Of a stretch of 64,000 nt of DNA, positions 9,857 to 19,877 are shown piece by piece (position 1 is the first letter of the stretch; each line of letters opens with the position of its first letter). Position numbers and translations under genes: made by a program. The notes under the pieces are model-generated. The model was not told where the DNA came from and ran no database searches. It saw only the letters and a list, made by a program, of their open reading frames with translations. The stretch is from Chrysopilus asiliformis (taxonomy: Eukaryota > Arthropoda > Insecta > Diptera > Rhagionidae). The DNA is taken from contig OZ035960.1 in NCBI GenBank assembly GCA_964034945.1, positions 64,527,970 through 64,591,969 on the forward strand. The letters are read 5' to 3'.

Positions 9857-10310
9857 AAACAGCGGTTGACCAGGCAAGGCTGGTATGTTGGTCGCAAAAA
9901 CGACGGTTGGCTGCAAAAACAGCGGGTTGACCAGGCAAGGCTGGTATGTTGGTCGCAAAAACGACGGTTGGCTGCGAAAACAGCGGTTGACCAGTCAAAG
10001 CTGGTATGTTGGTCGCAAAAACGACGGTTGGCTGCGAAAACAGCGGTTGACCAGTCAAAGCTGGTAGGGTTGTCGCAAAAACGACGGTTGGCTGCGAAAA
10101 CAGCGGTTGACCAGTCAAAGGTGGTAGGTTTGTCGCAAAAACGACGGTTGGCTGCAAAAACAGCGGTTGACCAGTCAAAGCTGGTAGATTTGTCGCAAAA
10201 ACGATGGTTGGCTGCAAAAACAGCGGTTGACCAGTCAAAGCTGGTAGGTTTGTCGCAAAAACGACGGTTGGCTGCAAAAACAGCGGTTGACTAGTCAGAG
10301 CTGGTAGATC
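9857..10310. repeat. 60-bp minisatellite in the BEL LTR
   Basis: The unit contains CAGCGGTTGACCAGTCAAAG, a variable GGTAGGTTTGTCGC and AAAACGACGGTTGGCTGC. About 7.5 units start at 9857, 9918, 9979, 10039, 10099, 10159 and 10219. The period is 60 bp, with one 61-bp unit. Because 60 is a multiple of three, long repetitive frames stay open on both strands; these are by-products and not genes. The 5' LTR has one unit. Confidence 0.95.
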
Positions 10311-11360
10311 GGAATCCTTCCACAGCTGGATGAACTCTGATGGTGCTGAGTGTGTTACTCTGTTTTTATAGGCACTCTACCGGATGTGTTCGATCTTCTA
10401 GAAACATCTGACAGATCTCAGCACCTCTAAGTCAAAACCCTACAAATGTTTGATGTTTATTACTTTTGGATTTGACGTTTTAAGTTGGTTTGTGTTTTCC
10501 ATGATGATCCGAAAAGGTAAATTTTTTATGTTATTTTTGTAAATATCCTTTGGACTTTTCTAGGTTTTCCCGGTACATGGATAGAATTCGTTTTGGTAAG
10601 TTTGATCTTGATATTTACATATTTTTGATTTTAATTTTTATAATTTTATGTATTTTAGGTTAGGATCTTCCGGCGGTACGGAACATACTCCCCGCCTTGA
10701 AATATCGAAGAATTTCAATGAACACATGTTGCTATAGGTTGATATTAGTTATTTTTATGTAAATCGACCGTATTTTATGTATTTATGGTGTGTTCGACGG
10801 GCTAATCGGTCCAAATTTAGCTTTACAAGGTGTTAAATAAAAGCAATCAATTTTTTCCTTCTTTTGTTGTTTTTATTTCGACGATGCTCAACGTTTCGGT
10901 CACGATGGTGACCATCTTCAGGAGCCTTATATCTAAATACAATAAAAATCATCACAATGTGAAATATATAATGTTTGTTGTTACTTTGATTTAATGGTAC
11001 TTACAAATTATTTATTGGAAAAATTGCATGTCGCGTTTTTGTTATTTTCAGTGTAAAAAGACTTGAACGCTTATGTTCATAGGTCAGCAAAAAAAAAAAT
11101 AAAAAAAAATTTAAAAAATTTTTTTAAAAAAAGTTTTTATTAAAAAAGAATGCACTAAAAAGAAAAAAATAATTTTCTGGACGCTGTGTATCACAAATAT
11201 AAAAGCTTTTAAAAAGCGAAATAAAGCATAAAACAATAAACAATAAAAAAAAAATTTCTTTTTTTGTGTTATGCTTTATCTCGCTTTTTAAAAGCTTTTA
11301 TATTTGTGATACACAGCGTCCAGAAAATTATTTTTTTCTTTTTAGTGCATTCTTTTTTAA

Positions 11361-11598
11361 CACTAGATTGCCCAAGGAAGTCAAGCAGTCAAAATGACTG
11401 CTTTTGGCAATATAGGTATAACACATATATATATACCGGAATTGAAGGAGGGGGGAGGTAACTACAATTATTAATAAACGCATTTATATGTTGTACAAAA
11501 AGTCACAAAATTCTAACAAATTGTGTCATTATATACATAATTGTTTTTCTGAGTGAAATTAAAAAGCAGTCAAAATGACTTGCTTGGGCGATCTAGTG
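11361..11598. mobile_element. piggyBac-like MITE inside the hairpin arm
   Basis: TTAA at 11357-11360 and 11599-11602. Inverted ends CACTAGATTGCCCAAG and CTTGGGCGATCTAGTG, with an adjacent inner repeat AAGCAGTCAAAATGACT that is itself nearly palindromic. With the 238 bp and one TTAA removed, the right hairpin arm pairs with the left arm without a gap, which independently confirms the insertion. Confidence 0.85.
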
Positions 11599-11698
11599 TT
11601 AATAAAAGCTTTTTTAAAAAAAAAAATTTTTATTTTTTTTATTTTGTTCTTTTTAGTCTTCGAATATATATCCTTACATTTGAGATGTCCTTACAGGC

Positions 11699-12186
11699 TT
11701 TTTAACTTGAGAATCGTATTCAGCGACCCCAAAAACCCCCAGAATAGATTTTTTTCCGGAAAATTTGGAGAAAGGGATAATCACGTTATCCTTACAGGAC
11801 CTTCCGTTATCCTTACTGACTTTTTAATGACAGATTCGGATTCAGCGACCCCAAATACCCCCAGAATAGATTTTTTTCCGGAAAATTTGGAGAAAAGGAT
11901 AATCACGTTATCCTTACAGGACCTTCCGTTATCCTTACAGACTTTTTAATGACAGATTCGGATTCAGCGACCTCAAAAACCCCCAGAATAGATTTTTTTC
12001 CGGAAAATTTGGAGAAAAGGATAATCACGTTATCCTTACGGGACCTTCCGTTATCCTTACTGACTTTTTAATGACAGATTCGGATTCAGCGACCCCAAAA
12101 ACCCCCAGAATAGATTTTTTTCCGGAAAATTTGGAGAAAAGGATAATCACGTTATCCTTACAGGACCTTCCGTTATCCTTACAAGG
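11699..12186. repeat. four tandem 122-bp units
   Basis: Units begin with CTTTTTAA at 11698, 11820, 11942 and 12064 and contain GATTCGGATTCAGCGACC, CCCCAGAATAGA, TTCCGGAAAATTTGGAGA and CACGTTATCCTTACAGGACC. They are very similar; the first unit is the most diverged. Confidence 0.95.
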
Positions 12187-12623
12187 ACGAAGTAGTGAAA
12201 ATATTGTATTGTCATCGGACTTATATAAGTGTGCAAAATTTCAAGTCAATCGGACAAGTGGAAGTGGGTCAAAATTTGATTGCAAGATTTGACCCCGACA
12301 AACAAACAAGATAGCGAGCTAAATAAAAGCTTTTAAAAACATTAAGCACGTTGTAAACTTAACAACAAAAATGAATCGAAGATAATGAAAATAAATAAAC
12401 AATTATAATAAATTAAACACGACGTCACAATATGGCTAATTGAACTAAAAAAATATATTTTTGAAACCAGCTGATTGCTTAAATCACAGTGAGCACAATA
12501 ACAGTTTTTCTTTCTTAGTAGTGTTCACTCAGTCTCAGTATCGTATTCGTTTGTTGTCATCGTTGTGTTCGTCATCGTCAGAGGGAATTCTTTTCCTTTT
12601 GTTTTTATTTTCTATTTTGTCGT

Positions 12624-12655
12624 TTAAGAGAGCACAATATACAGCAGAGATGTGA
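12624..12655 (-). pseudogene. Penelope protein, last codons and stop
   Basis: Minus-strand codons ITSLLYIVLS and TAA (12626-12624) continue in frame the ...EILATQ that ends at the LINE's right-hand target duplication (24746-24739). This frame continuity across 12 kb is direct evidence that the LINE inserted into the Penelope coding region. Confidence 0.75.
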
Positions 12656-12663
12656 TCTGTGTC

Positions 12664-13156
12664 TCGTTTTATATTGTAAGTGTCTTCACTATATATGTGT
12701 AGGGCTTCGACAGTGAGTCTTTTGCTGTAGTTACTCTGTGTCTCGGGTGATCATGGCGACTGCTATGGGGGGGAATCGGCTGACTACTGTCAGCCCCGTA
12801 GTAGGATCGTCCCCCCACCGCAACTGGGCCGGTCATGTTTCGGGTAGTTGTGGGTGTGTGGGGCTGATAGTCGTAATGGGGCCCGCTCCATTACGATTCG
12901 CAAGTGCATGCGTTGCCTCCTCGTGGCGATCACCGGTAACTAGTATCTCTAGGCCAAAACGCAGCGCTAAAGGAGCAAACCTTGACAAAAAACCCCCAAT
13001 CCAAGGTGGAACAGCATATGCTGAGGGATGAATGGCTAGAGGGTTATCTAGTCGCGAATATGCGGACTCAGGATACCTGGCGATCTCCTGTTTTAATCAG
13101 CCTTACGCCCGTAAGGGAGCTCTGCGGGCGCGGACCTTCCCCTTCTCGCCTTACTC
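12664..13156 (+). other. LINE 5' UTR
   Basis: GC-rich leader between the target duplication and ORF1. It includes an open frame of 97 codons from ATG 12738 with no domain I recognise, most likely part of the untranslated leader that holds the internal promoter. There is no direct evidence for a promoter. Confidence 0.5.
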
Positions 13157-14554
13157 GTGGGACCAAGCATGAATCCTGAAACTAATACTTCTTGTAGTGA
13201 TGTCTTACACCCAACCCCCATCCCAACCCCCTCCACCCCTAATCCACCAAATCCCACTCCATCTTCCATCCCCCCAAAATCCCCAACTATACAGGGTAAT
13301 AAGGACACCCCTAAACCCTTCCCTTCACCGGCTTCATCTTTGACGTCTTCAATATCGCTGAGTGCGCTAAATTTCCGGGAACTTAGCAGTTCTCTGGATA
13401 GCCTGGACACTCTAGTGGAACTGGAGCCATCAGAGGTGAAGTACAGTGCTACTGAGAGTGCGCTGGAGACCGTCAAGTCTTCGGAAGATTCTCGTAGTGC
13501 GAATCCAGACCCGTCAGGAAGAAAGAAGTACGTCTTCTACAAATCTTCGCGACGGTATCTGGAAAAGATGAAGAAAACTGATCCCGCAGCCTTAAGCGCA
13601 AGAGATAAGGCTCTGATAGCAATGCACCGAAAGGTAGTTGCATCCTTTGAAAAAACCAAGGATTGCCTAATCGGAAGGTGAACCACCGCTCAGCCTGTCT
13701 CTTGAAGCGAAGGGCAAGTTGATAAAAACCGCAAACCCCCCTGCGCAGGAGGGGAGCGCGTCTAGTAGGAAAACAGGAGGCAATACCAGCAAGCAACAGG
13801 CGGTTGCAACAGCTAGGGCATCTGCCGGACCCTCAACCTCAACGGGAGCTAACGCCAGCACAGGCAAGAGCTCGGTTAAGACCAAGAGGGTGAGATCTCA
13901 GGGGGAGGAAACTGGCAACGAGCCGAAAAACAGAGAACATCTGCGAGCGTAGGCACTGCCGATGTGGGCACCCCCGACCATCTTAAAGTGGCCATCGTCG
14001 ATAACAGTGATCCTGATGGTAAGATCACATACGATCGGTGGCTACTCATAGAAGCCAAAATACTTGAAGCACTAGCCGGGGACCCCGAGAAAAGCATTCC
14101 TCCAGTCGGATGCACCTTCCACGGGGCCGGCTGGCTTAAAGGGGTCAAGGTGGTCATGTGCGACAGCGAGGAGTCCTTTAGCTTCCTCTCCAAAACCATC
14201 TCCAGTATAGGAGAACTTTGGGAAGGGGCCCAACTACAGGTCATCCCACGCAGTGCACTGCCGCTGAGACCCAAAGCTTGGATGTGGATTCCCCCACCGG
14301 AACTACCGGATGAATCCATATTGAGGATATTGGAGTCGCAGAACCCTGAAATCTCAGTCAAAGACTGGAAGATTTTAAAGTCCCTCAAAGGGGCTAAGGG
14401 TAACGGCAAGGACTACCAGATCCTATTGGATCAAAAGTCCAGCCTATCCCTTGGAAAGTCTTCTGGGACCATTCATTTTGGCCTGGGAACAGTCAGGGTG
14501 AGGTTGGAGGGTAACCATGTTGAGCCCGAAGCAGCTGTCAGTGGTGCAGATTAA
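13157..14554 (+). pseudogene. LINE ORF1 (gag-like, DUF4780-type), frameshifted
   Basis: Three frames together make one ORF1: 13157-13681 with a proline/serine/threonine-rich start and a basic RKKYVFYKSSRRYLEKMKK region; 13681-13952, Ala/Ser-rich; and 13964-14554 with the conserved globular part (GWLKGVKVVMCDSEESF, LWEGAQLQVIP, then SQNPEISVKDWKIL and a W). This is the domain found in ORF1 of several insect LINEs, presumed to bind the RNA. Breaks near 13680 and 13955 inactivate it. ORF2 starts at 14517, overlapping the ORF1 end. Confidence 0.75.
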
Positions 14555-15337
14555 TCTGTATCATTGTCAGGCGGCGACAGAGGATCTGGTGCTTACCATG
14601 GCAGAGGACGACATCGACGTGGCTTTAGTCCAGGAGCCCTGGTTAAACGGCAGTAACAAGATCCTTGGACTGACACCTAAAGGGTATGTATTACATTATA
14701 GTAAGACTGATGAAAAACTAAGGAGCTGCATCGTCGCCTAGAAAAACATTAATGCTTTCTTTTTAGGTAGCCTCTGCAGCGGAGATGTGTCGTCAATTTT
14801 ATTTGAGCAACGGAGAAGAGAGCAATCTCTGATCATTGCTTCAATTTACATGCCATACGAGGAAAGGGATCCACCAGGGAACAAGGTACGCAGTTTGGTG
14901 AGTTTTGCCAAAAACCGCCACCTAAACCTAGTGATGTGATGTGATGCCAACGCTCATTCATTAACAAAAACAGAGAAGAGGTAATCGACATAACACTCGC
15001 GACTAGCTACCAAGACTTGAGGCTTGACAATTGGAGAGTATCGCCCACGCACTCCTTTTCGGATTATGCTAGGATACTCTTCGGTATTACCTTCTCAAAG
15101 GAGGTACCTGCACACTACAGGAATGCTAGGAGAACTGACTGGAACAAATTCTCAGAGGAAATAAGGCGGGAGACCGTTGGTCCGACTGGACCCACACCTC
15201 TCACTGCTTCTTCCATTGAGAAAGTAGTAGGGAATATTAAGCACAAACTTACTCAAGCCTTTAACGCTTCCTGTCCGATAACACGCAGTACGAAAGGTAC
15301 GACCACACCATGGTGGAGTGGAGAGCTATGTAATGAA
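14517..15337 (+). pseudogene. LINE ORF2, endonuclease domain with internal deletions
   Basis: Begins SPKQLSVVQINLYHCQ and DIDVALVQEPWLN, the first endonuclease motifs, then breaks at 14741. Fragments continue in other frames: SLIIASIYMPYEERDPP, CDANAHS near 14945, then VIDITLAT and NWRVSPTHSFSDYARI near 15050, where the catalytic SDH-type site reads SDY. The segment between CDANAH and VIDITL is far too short, so 100 bp or more were deleted. The linker TTPWWSGELCNE ends at 15337, where another sequence is inserted. Confidence 0.75.
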
Positions 15338-15713
15338 TTTAAAGCTGGGAGCAGCAATTATGCTTTAATTCCATTCGAAGTAGCTAAAAAGCACAACTTC
15401 CTTAATCGATGGGAGCAGGCCTTAACTCCAGGTCTAAATAAGGCAAAAACTTTGTGATACTAAGACGGTCGTTTATTACACTCACTTTCTTTTATATCAT
15501 ATTAATGCTTATTTAGCTAAAGTGTATAATTATTAGTTAAGGTCTACTTTTGCTGATTCACATCAATTTGTTTACGCTCGCGATGGACTCGCGATCAAAA
15601 ATGTCGACGCAGATATTTCATACTAGCAGAGTGCATTGACACGCGTGCTACTTCATAAATTGATGTGAATCATTGTTTTGATTTCTTATGCATGTTAATT
15701 ATGCATATCACAG
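15338..15713. mobile_element. 376-bp insertion in the LINE ORF2 linker
   Basis: The LINE frame reads ...GELCNE to 15337 and resumes LRQLRKQTRKLFNKAKF at 15714, so the interval is extra DNA. It contains a small TIR unit (GATTCACATCAATTT at 15555-15569, inverted at 15657-15671). A target duplication is not apparent and no protein is recognised. It could be one MITE or an element with a nested MITE. Confidence 0.65.
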
Positions 15714-18173
15714 CTACGTCAACTGCGAAAACAGACTAGGAAACTGTTTAATAAGGCAAAGTTTACGAAGAACGAAGAAGCGTGGACCAATTACAAGGCC
15801 AGCTTCAATGAGTATAAAAAAGAGATTAGGAGGTCCAAGTGGACATCGTGGAAAGATTTCTGTTGCTCAATCGAGGAAACACAAGATGCTGCCAGACTCC
15901 GAAGGATCCTAAGTAGGACTCCTTCGGCCCCGGTGCTCCTGGAAAATCCAGATGGAGGCACAACGGAATCAAGCCAGGAAACACTGGACCTCCTAATGGA
16001 CACCCATTTCCCTATAGATTGTCAGAGCAGAGTTAGTAGATACTACGCTCCAGAAATAGGAACTTTCGGGTAGCAAAAGAAATAATTAATGAACGTTCGA
16101 TAGCGTGGGCAGTACATTCCTTCAGCCCCTACAAAGCGGCGGGCACGGATGGGATTATCCCGGCCATGCTTCAGAACGCGTTGCCTTTTATCAAATCTTG
16201 GTTGATAAAACTCTTTAGAGGTTGCTTGCTAGCCAGGTATATACCGGAGTGCTGGAGAGAAGTTCGTGTGGCATTCATCCCCAAGGCTGGGAAACGTTGT
16301 CACGTTAAACCAAAGGACTTCCGACCTATAAGTCTTTCATCGTTTTTACTAAAAACACTAGAAAGAGTTATTGATCTTAGCATTAAGAATTCCTTGGACA
16401 GCAGCTCAATATCTACGGCCCAACATGCCCACACTAAAGGCAAGTCTGTAGAGACAGCTCTGCACAAGGTGGTGCGAACTCTAGAGGAAACTGCCCACCA
16501 TAAGGAGTATGCCCTAGCAGCATTCCTGGACATTGAAGGTGCGTTTAATAACGTACATATAAGGTCTTTAGTGGGTGCACTTAGGGCACACAGTGTCGAC
16601 GAGATGCTAACTGAGTTGACAGAGCAGTTGCTCAACAGCAGAACAGTTTCGGCCACCATTGGTATAAGTAACGTAAAGAGAGCGATCAGTAGGGGAACAC
16701 CGCAGGGGGGGGGGATCCTATCTCCACTTCTGTGGAATCTAGCTCTGAACGAAATACTCCTATCGTTACAAGGAAAGGGAATAGAAGTTGTTGCGTACGC
16801 TGACGATGTGGTCGTTTTGGTAACAGGAAAATTTCTCCCAATACTAAGCGAACTCATGGAATCAGCATTACGCGATATCACAAAGTGGGTGGAGCGCAAT
16901 GGTCTTGGGGTTAACCCCTCCAAAACTGAACTAGTGCTCTTCACAAGAAAAAGGAAGGTGCCAACCTTACAACTTCCAAAGATAGGAACAACGCAACTCA
17001 GTCTCTCTCCTGAGGCGAAATACCTTGGTTTTATTCTGGACTCCAAACTTTCTTGGAAAAGGAATACGGAAGAGAGGATAAACAAAGCGTTGTGCGCGTT
17101 TTACGCATGTAAAAAAATGATTGGCAGGAATTGGGGCACATCACCGCGCATTACCCATTGGTTATACACATCGGTGATCAGACCCATTCTCACATACGGA
17201 TGTCTGGTTTGGTGGCCGACCATGAGGGTCAACTGCCGATATCAAACCCTTAACAAAGTACAAAGACTAGCGGCGCTAGGAATCACAGGAGCTGTTAGAT
17301 CAACACCAACAGCGGGAATGGAAGCTCTACTGCACCTCATTCCCCTGAATGAGTACACGAGATGTACGGCTGCCAAGAGTGCACTAAGGCTCAGAGAGTC
17401 CGGCCTCTGGAAGCACAGTACCTTCGGTCATAATAGCATCCTTAAAAGCGATGAATGGGGTATCCCGGACTCTACGGATTACTGTATCTCAGTTTTGATT
17501 CCTGAAAGGAGACTTTGGGATCTCGGCAGCGTCATAGACGAGCAAGAGGTCTCGGTTTACACGGATGGATCTAAGACTGGAGAAGGCACAGGGGCGGGAG
17601 TGTTCTCGGATAACCTTGACCTCCAAAGGAGCTACAAACTGCCTGATGAGAGCAGTGTATTTCAAGCTGAGGTCTACGCCATAAGTGCGGCTGCAAGCTT
17701 GATAATGACGAGACCGAAATGGCTATGGAGAGCGCGGATCGCTCGGTCGAAATGTCGATCGAATGCACAAAAAGTATAATCGATAGGAAAGGGGTGAACA
17801 ACATAAATATCCGTTGGCAAACAAGGAGCGATTGTGTAATCACAAGGTCGCCCTGGCCTAGATTTAATAGGAACAGAACCGACACCCTTCTGAGACTCAG
17901 CAGGACCTCCGTAAGGCTACTCACAGGCTTAATCACGGGGCACTGCCCCCTTGGCGCTATGGCCAGAAGGTGGCCGCAAATGATTTTTGCCGCAGTTGTG
18001 GTGACGGGGAGGAGCCGGAGACTGTGAAACACTTACTCTGTGAGTGTCCAGCCCTACAAGCACGCCGATATGGGACGCTTGGGGCCAGATTTTATAGTGG
18101 CCTGACGGAGCTTGGCAACCACCCACTCGAGGACATGCTGAGCTTCGTCAACAAGTCGGGCTGGTTCAAATAG
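15714..18173 (+). pseudogene. LINE ORF2, reverse transcriptase, RNase H and C-terminal zinc motif
   Basis: After a basic linker (15714-16060, with a break near 16070) the RT is open at 16166-17779 (537 codons). Motifs are VAFIPKAGK, FRPISLSSFLLKTLE, AAFLDIEGAFNNV, GTPQGGGILSPLLWNL and the catalytic YADDVVVLV (about residue 213). An RNase H follows with VYTDGSKTGEGTGAGV and the E-bearing FQAEVYAI. The frame is lost near 17730, probably with a deletion, and reopens to give FCRSCGDGEEPETVKHLLCE, a CCHC-type C-terminus typical of I/LOA/R1 elements, ending at 18173. RNase H separates it from Jockey/CR1. Confidence 0.85.
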
Positions 18174-18270
18174 GATCAGCTAGTTTGATGAAAGGTCTTA
18201 TGAGTACCGAAGACATCACAATGGGCCTGTAGGCCTCCGAGTGTAGCGCTGTGCTCACGCCTGGGCGCGC
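18174..18270 (+). other. LINE 3' UTR, left part
   Basis: Non-coding 3' sequence ending CACGCCTGGGCGCGC, where the errantivirus integrated. The remainder of the UTR, GGTCTTCTCAACCTAACC, is at 24712 onward. Confidence 0.75.
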
Positions 18271-18610
18271 GGGTTATATATCCGACGCCGACAGTAATTG
18301 AAGACAAAACAAAGGTTGTCGAAGGAATTTCCATAGAAAATGGACCACCGACGCAAAGAACAAGTAGAGTTTTCTAGGAAAACTGATTAGAAGAGAAAAA
18401 TGCATCTTATGCATTTTTCAAGATAAATCTTTGTCTTCGTGCATCATAGAAGTTAAGCATTAAGTTAGTTGATTGTAAATCGCCGAGCTATAACCATTCC
18501 GCTTTCAATAAAGTATATTAAAGAATTAAACTGTGTTTTTTTATATATTATAATCAACAGTAGTTCAAAGTTGATTTTTTTTAATAAAGAAACCGTGTGA
18601 AATTATAATT
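18271..18610 (+). repeat. errantivirus 5' LTR
   Basis: Starts at GG(G)TTATATATCC and ends ...ATTATAATT, with a polyadenylation-like TTCAATAAAG near 18508. The exact first base is ambiguous within GGG because the duplicated CGCGCGG overlaps it. Confidence 0.85.
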
Positions 18611-18628
18611 GGCGCAGTCGGTAGGATC
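18610..18628 (+). other. errantivirus primer-binding site
   Basis: TGGCGCAGTCGGTAGGAT directly follows the LTR. Complementary in type to the tRNA-Ser 3' end used by related fly elements. Confidence 0.8.
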
Positions 18629-18819
18629 CTGTTCGTATGAAATAGGATCTAGTGAAACGAATCTAATTAGAAAGAAAGTGTTCGATAAAAACTCAATAAC
18701 TGATCAATAAGTGAGCAACGAAACGAAGTGAAGTGAAATTTACCAAATCGTGAAGATACAACACAGATCAACATTGAATCGACGACTTTCTCGACAAAGA
18801 TTTTATTAATAATACTACA

Positions 18820-19824
18820 ATGGCGAATCATTTAGAGCAGTGCGTACTGGCGCTATCAGAAATAGTGATCCAGAACAATCAACCACACCACAGAAGGACG
18901 AGAATCGAAGGAGAAATCCGCTATCTACCGATCTTCAAAGGAGAAGCTGGAACTCTGCCTTCTTTCATCGATTCCGTAACAAGGACACTCCAAGACTACG
19001 AAAACGAAGATGAAGCAGCATTAGTTTTTAACATCATATACAACACCAAGATTCAAGGACCAGCGAAAAATCTTCTGAATGCAACTCCACCGGAAGACTG
19101 GGAGCAGTGTCAGCAGTACTTGAAGAACCACTTCAAATCAACAAAGGACCAGATGACTTTAACAAGGGAAATCGGAAATTTAAGAGTGAGTAGTATAAAA
19201 GAATTAATTGATAAAGTGAGAAAACTAGTAGAGGATATAACAGAATACTCCGCATTTACGGAAAATAGAATTGTAGTTTTAGAAATATTCAGTGGCATGC
19301 TAGTTCAGAAAATTAAAGAATTGTCATCAGGTACACTTGCCTATGTAATTTTAGATAAAAATAATTTAACAGAAATTCGAAGAATTCTTGACAGTTTTAT
19401 AGGTCAAGATCAACATAATTTAAATATAAATGCTTTTAACAGAAATTTCCAAAAGAATAAATTTAGTGAAAAAAGAATGAATGAACAAAATCACAGAACA
19501 GAATATAGACAAAACAATTATAATACGGGACAGAATAGAAGTAATTTCAATGACCAAAATCGTAATAATCGACAATCGAATTTTAACCAAAATCCAAATC
19601 ATTATAGACAGAATAATAATAATTATAGATCGCAACAGTTTAGACCAAATTATAATAGATCGCAACAATACGGACAAAATAACGATAGATCGCAACAGTA
19701 CAGACCAATGAATCAAGAAAATAATCAAAGTAGACAAAACAGACCAAGACCAGAACCAATGGAAGTAGATAATTTAAGTAGAATCGAAACCAATACTATT
19801 GATGATGCGTTTTTTATAAATTAG
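18820..19824 (+). CDS. gag: errantivirus Gag
   Basis: 334 codons from ATG 18820. The N-terminal two thirds are helical capsid-like sequence (LPIFKGEAGTLPSFIDSV, then a WEQCQQYLKNHF segment) as in Gag of the 17.6/ZAM group. The C-terminus is strongly Asn/Gln/Arg-rich with repeated YRSQQ and YGQNN motifs and no zinc knuckle, which is usual in errantiviruses; it presumably binds RNA by its arginines. The stop at 19822-19824 lies in a 19-nt overlap (19806-19824) with the pol frame, which is -1 relative to gag. A T6 run at 19810-19815 is the candidate slip site. Confidence 0.9.
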   Translation: MANHLEQCVLALSEIVIQNNQPHHRRTRIEGEIRYLPIFKGEAGTLPSFIDSVTRTLQDYENEDEAALVFNIIYNTKIQGPAKNLLNATPPEDWEQCQQYLKNHFKSTKDQMTLTREIGNLRVSSIKELIDKVRKLVEDITEYSAFTENRIVVLEIFSGMLVQKIKELSSGTLAYVILDKNNLTEIRRILDSFIGQDQHNLNINAFNRNFQKNKFSEKRMNEQNHRTEYRQNNYNTGQNRSNFNDQNRNNRQSNFNQNPNHYRQNNNNYRSQQFRPNYNRSQQYGQNNDRSQQYRPMNQENNQSRQNRPRPEPMEVDNLSRIETNTIDDAFFIN

Positions 19825-19877
19825 CCTCGGATCATAAAAAAATATTTATTACAGTAACTATTCAAGACGAAGAATTT

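Larger units (their letters stand above)
8242..10685 (-). repeat. 3' LTR of the gag-only BEL element, with RTE insertion and expanded minisatellite
   Basis: Matches the 5' LTR (30509-30926) at both ends. It differs in three ways: an RTE-like element is inserted at 8428-9696, a 60-bp repeat has about 7.5 units instead of one, and about 350 bp (10310-10655) are present here but lost from the other LTR. The 5' LTR therefore looks like a deletion copy that collapsed the minisatellite and its flank. Confidence 0.75.
11093..12330. mobile_element. composite insertion: long hairpin, piggyBac MITE, 122-bp tandem repeats
   Basis: Absent from the other pLTR, so it is a discrete insertion into an A-rich site. 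From left to right it has a hairpin with arms of about 95 bp or more (11125-11234 and 11266-11360), a piggyBac MITE lodged in the right arm, the arm's continuation (11603-11630), four 122-bp tandem units (11699-12186), and a tail with AAAAGCTTTTAAAA near 12320 that echoes the hairpin. No coding potential is supported. The superfamily of the carrier is unknown; it may be one non-autonomous element or two fused ones. Confidence 0.6.
10785..12650 (+). repeat. Penelope terminal pLTR, left copy, split by a composite insertion
   Basis: 10785-11092 and 12331-12650 together match the right pLTR (28190-28801) in inverted orientation. The 1.24 kb between them is extra: flanks read AGGTCAGCAAAAA on the left and AAAACATTAAGCACG on the right, and the right pLTR has these joined. 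Confidence 0.8.

Noticed and set aside
9741..10294. Long repetitive proteins on both strands
   Set aside because: They arise from a 60-bp tandem repeat whose length is a multiple of three; there is no start context or family.
12461..12655. 64-codon frame repeated at 28164-28358 as a conserved gene
   Set aside because: It lies in the Penelope terminal repeat, so duplication explains its conservation; there is no domain.
12738..13179. Separate small genes before LINE ORF1
   Set aside because: They lie in the LINE leader, overlap each other in different frames and show no domain.
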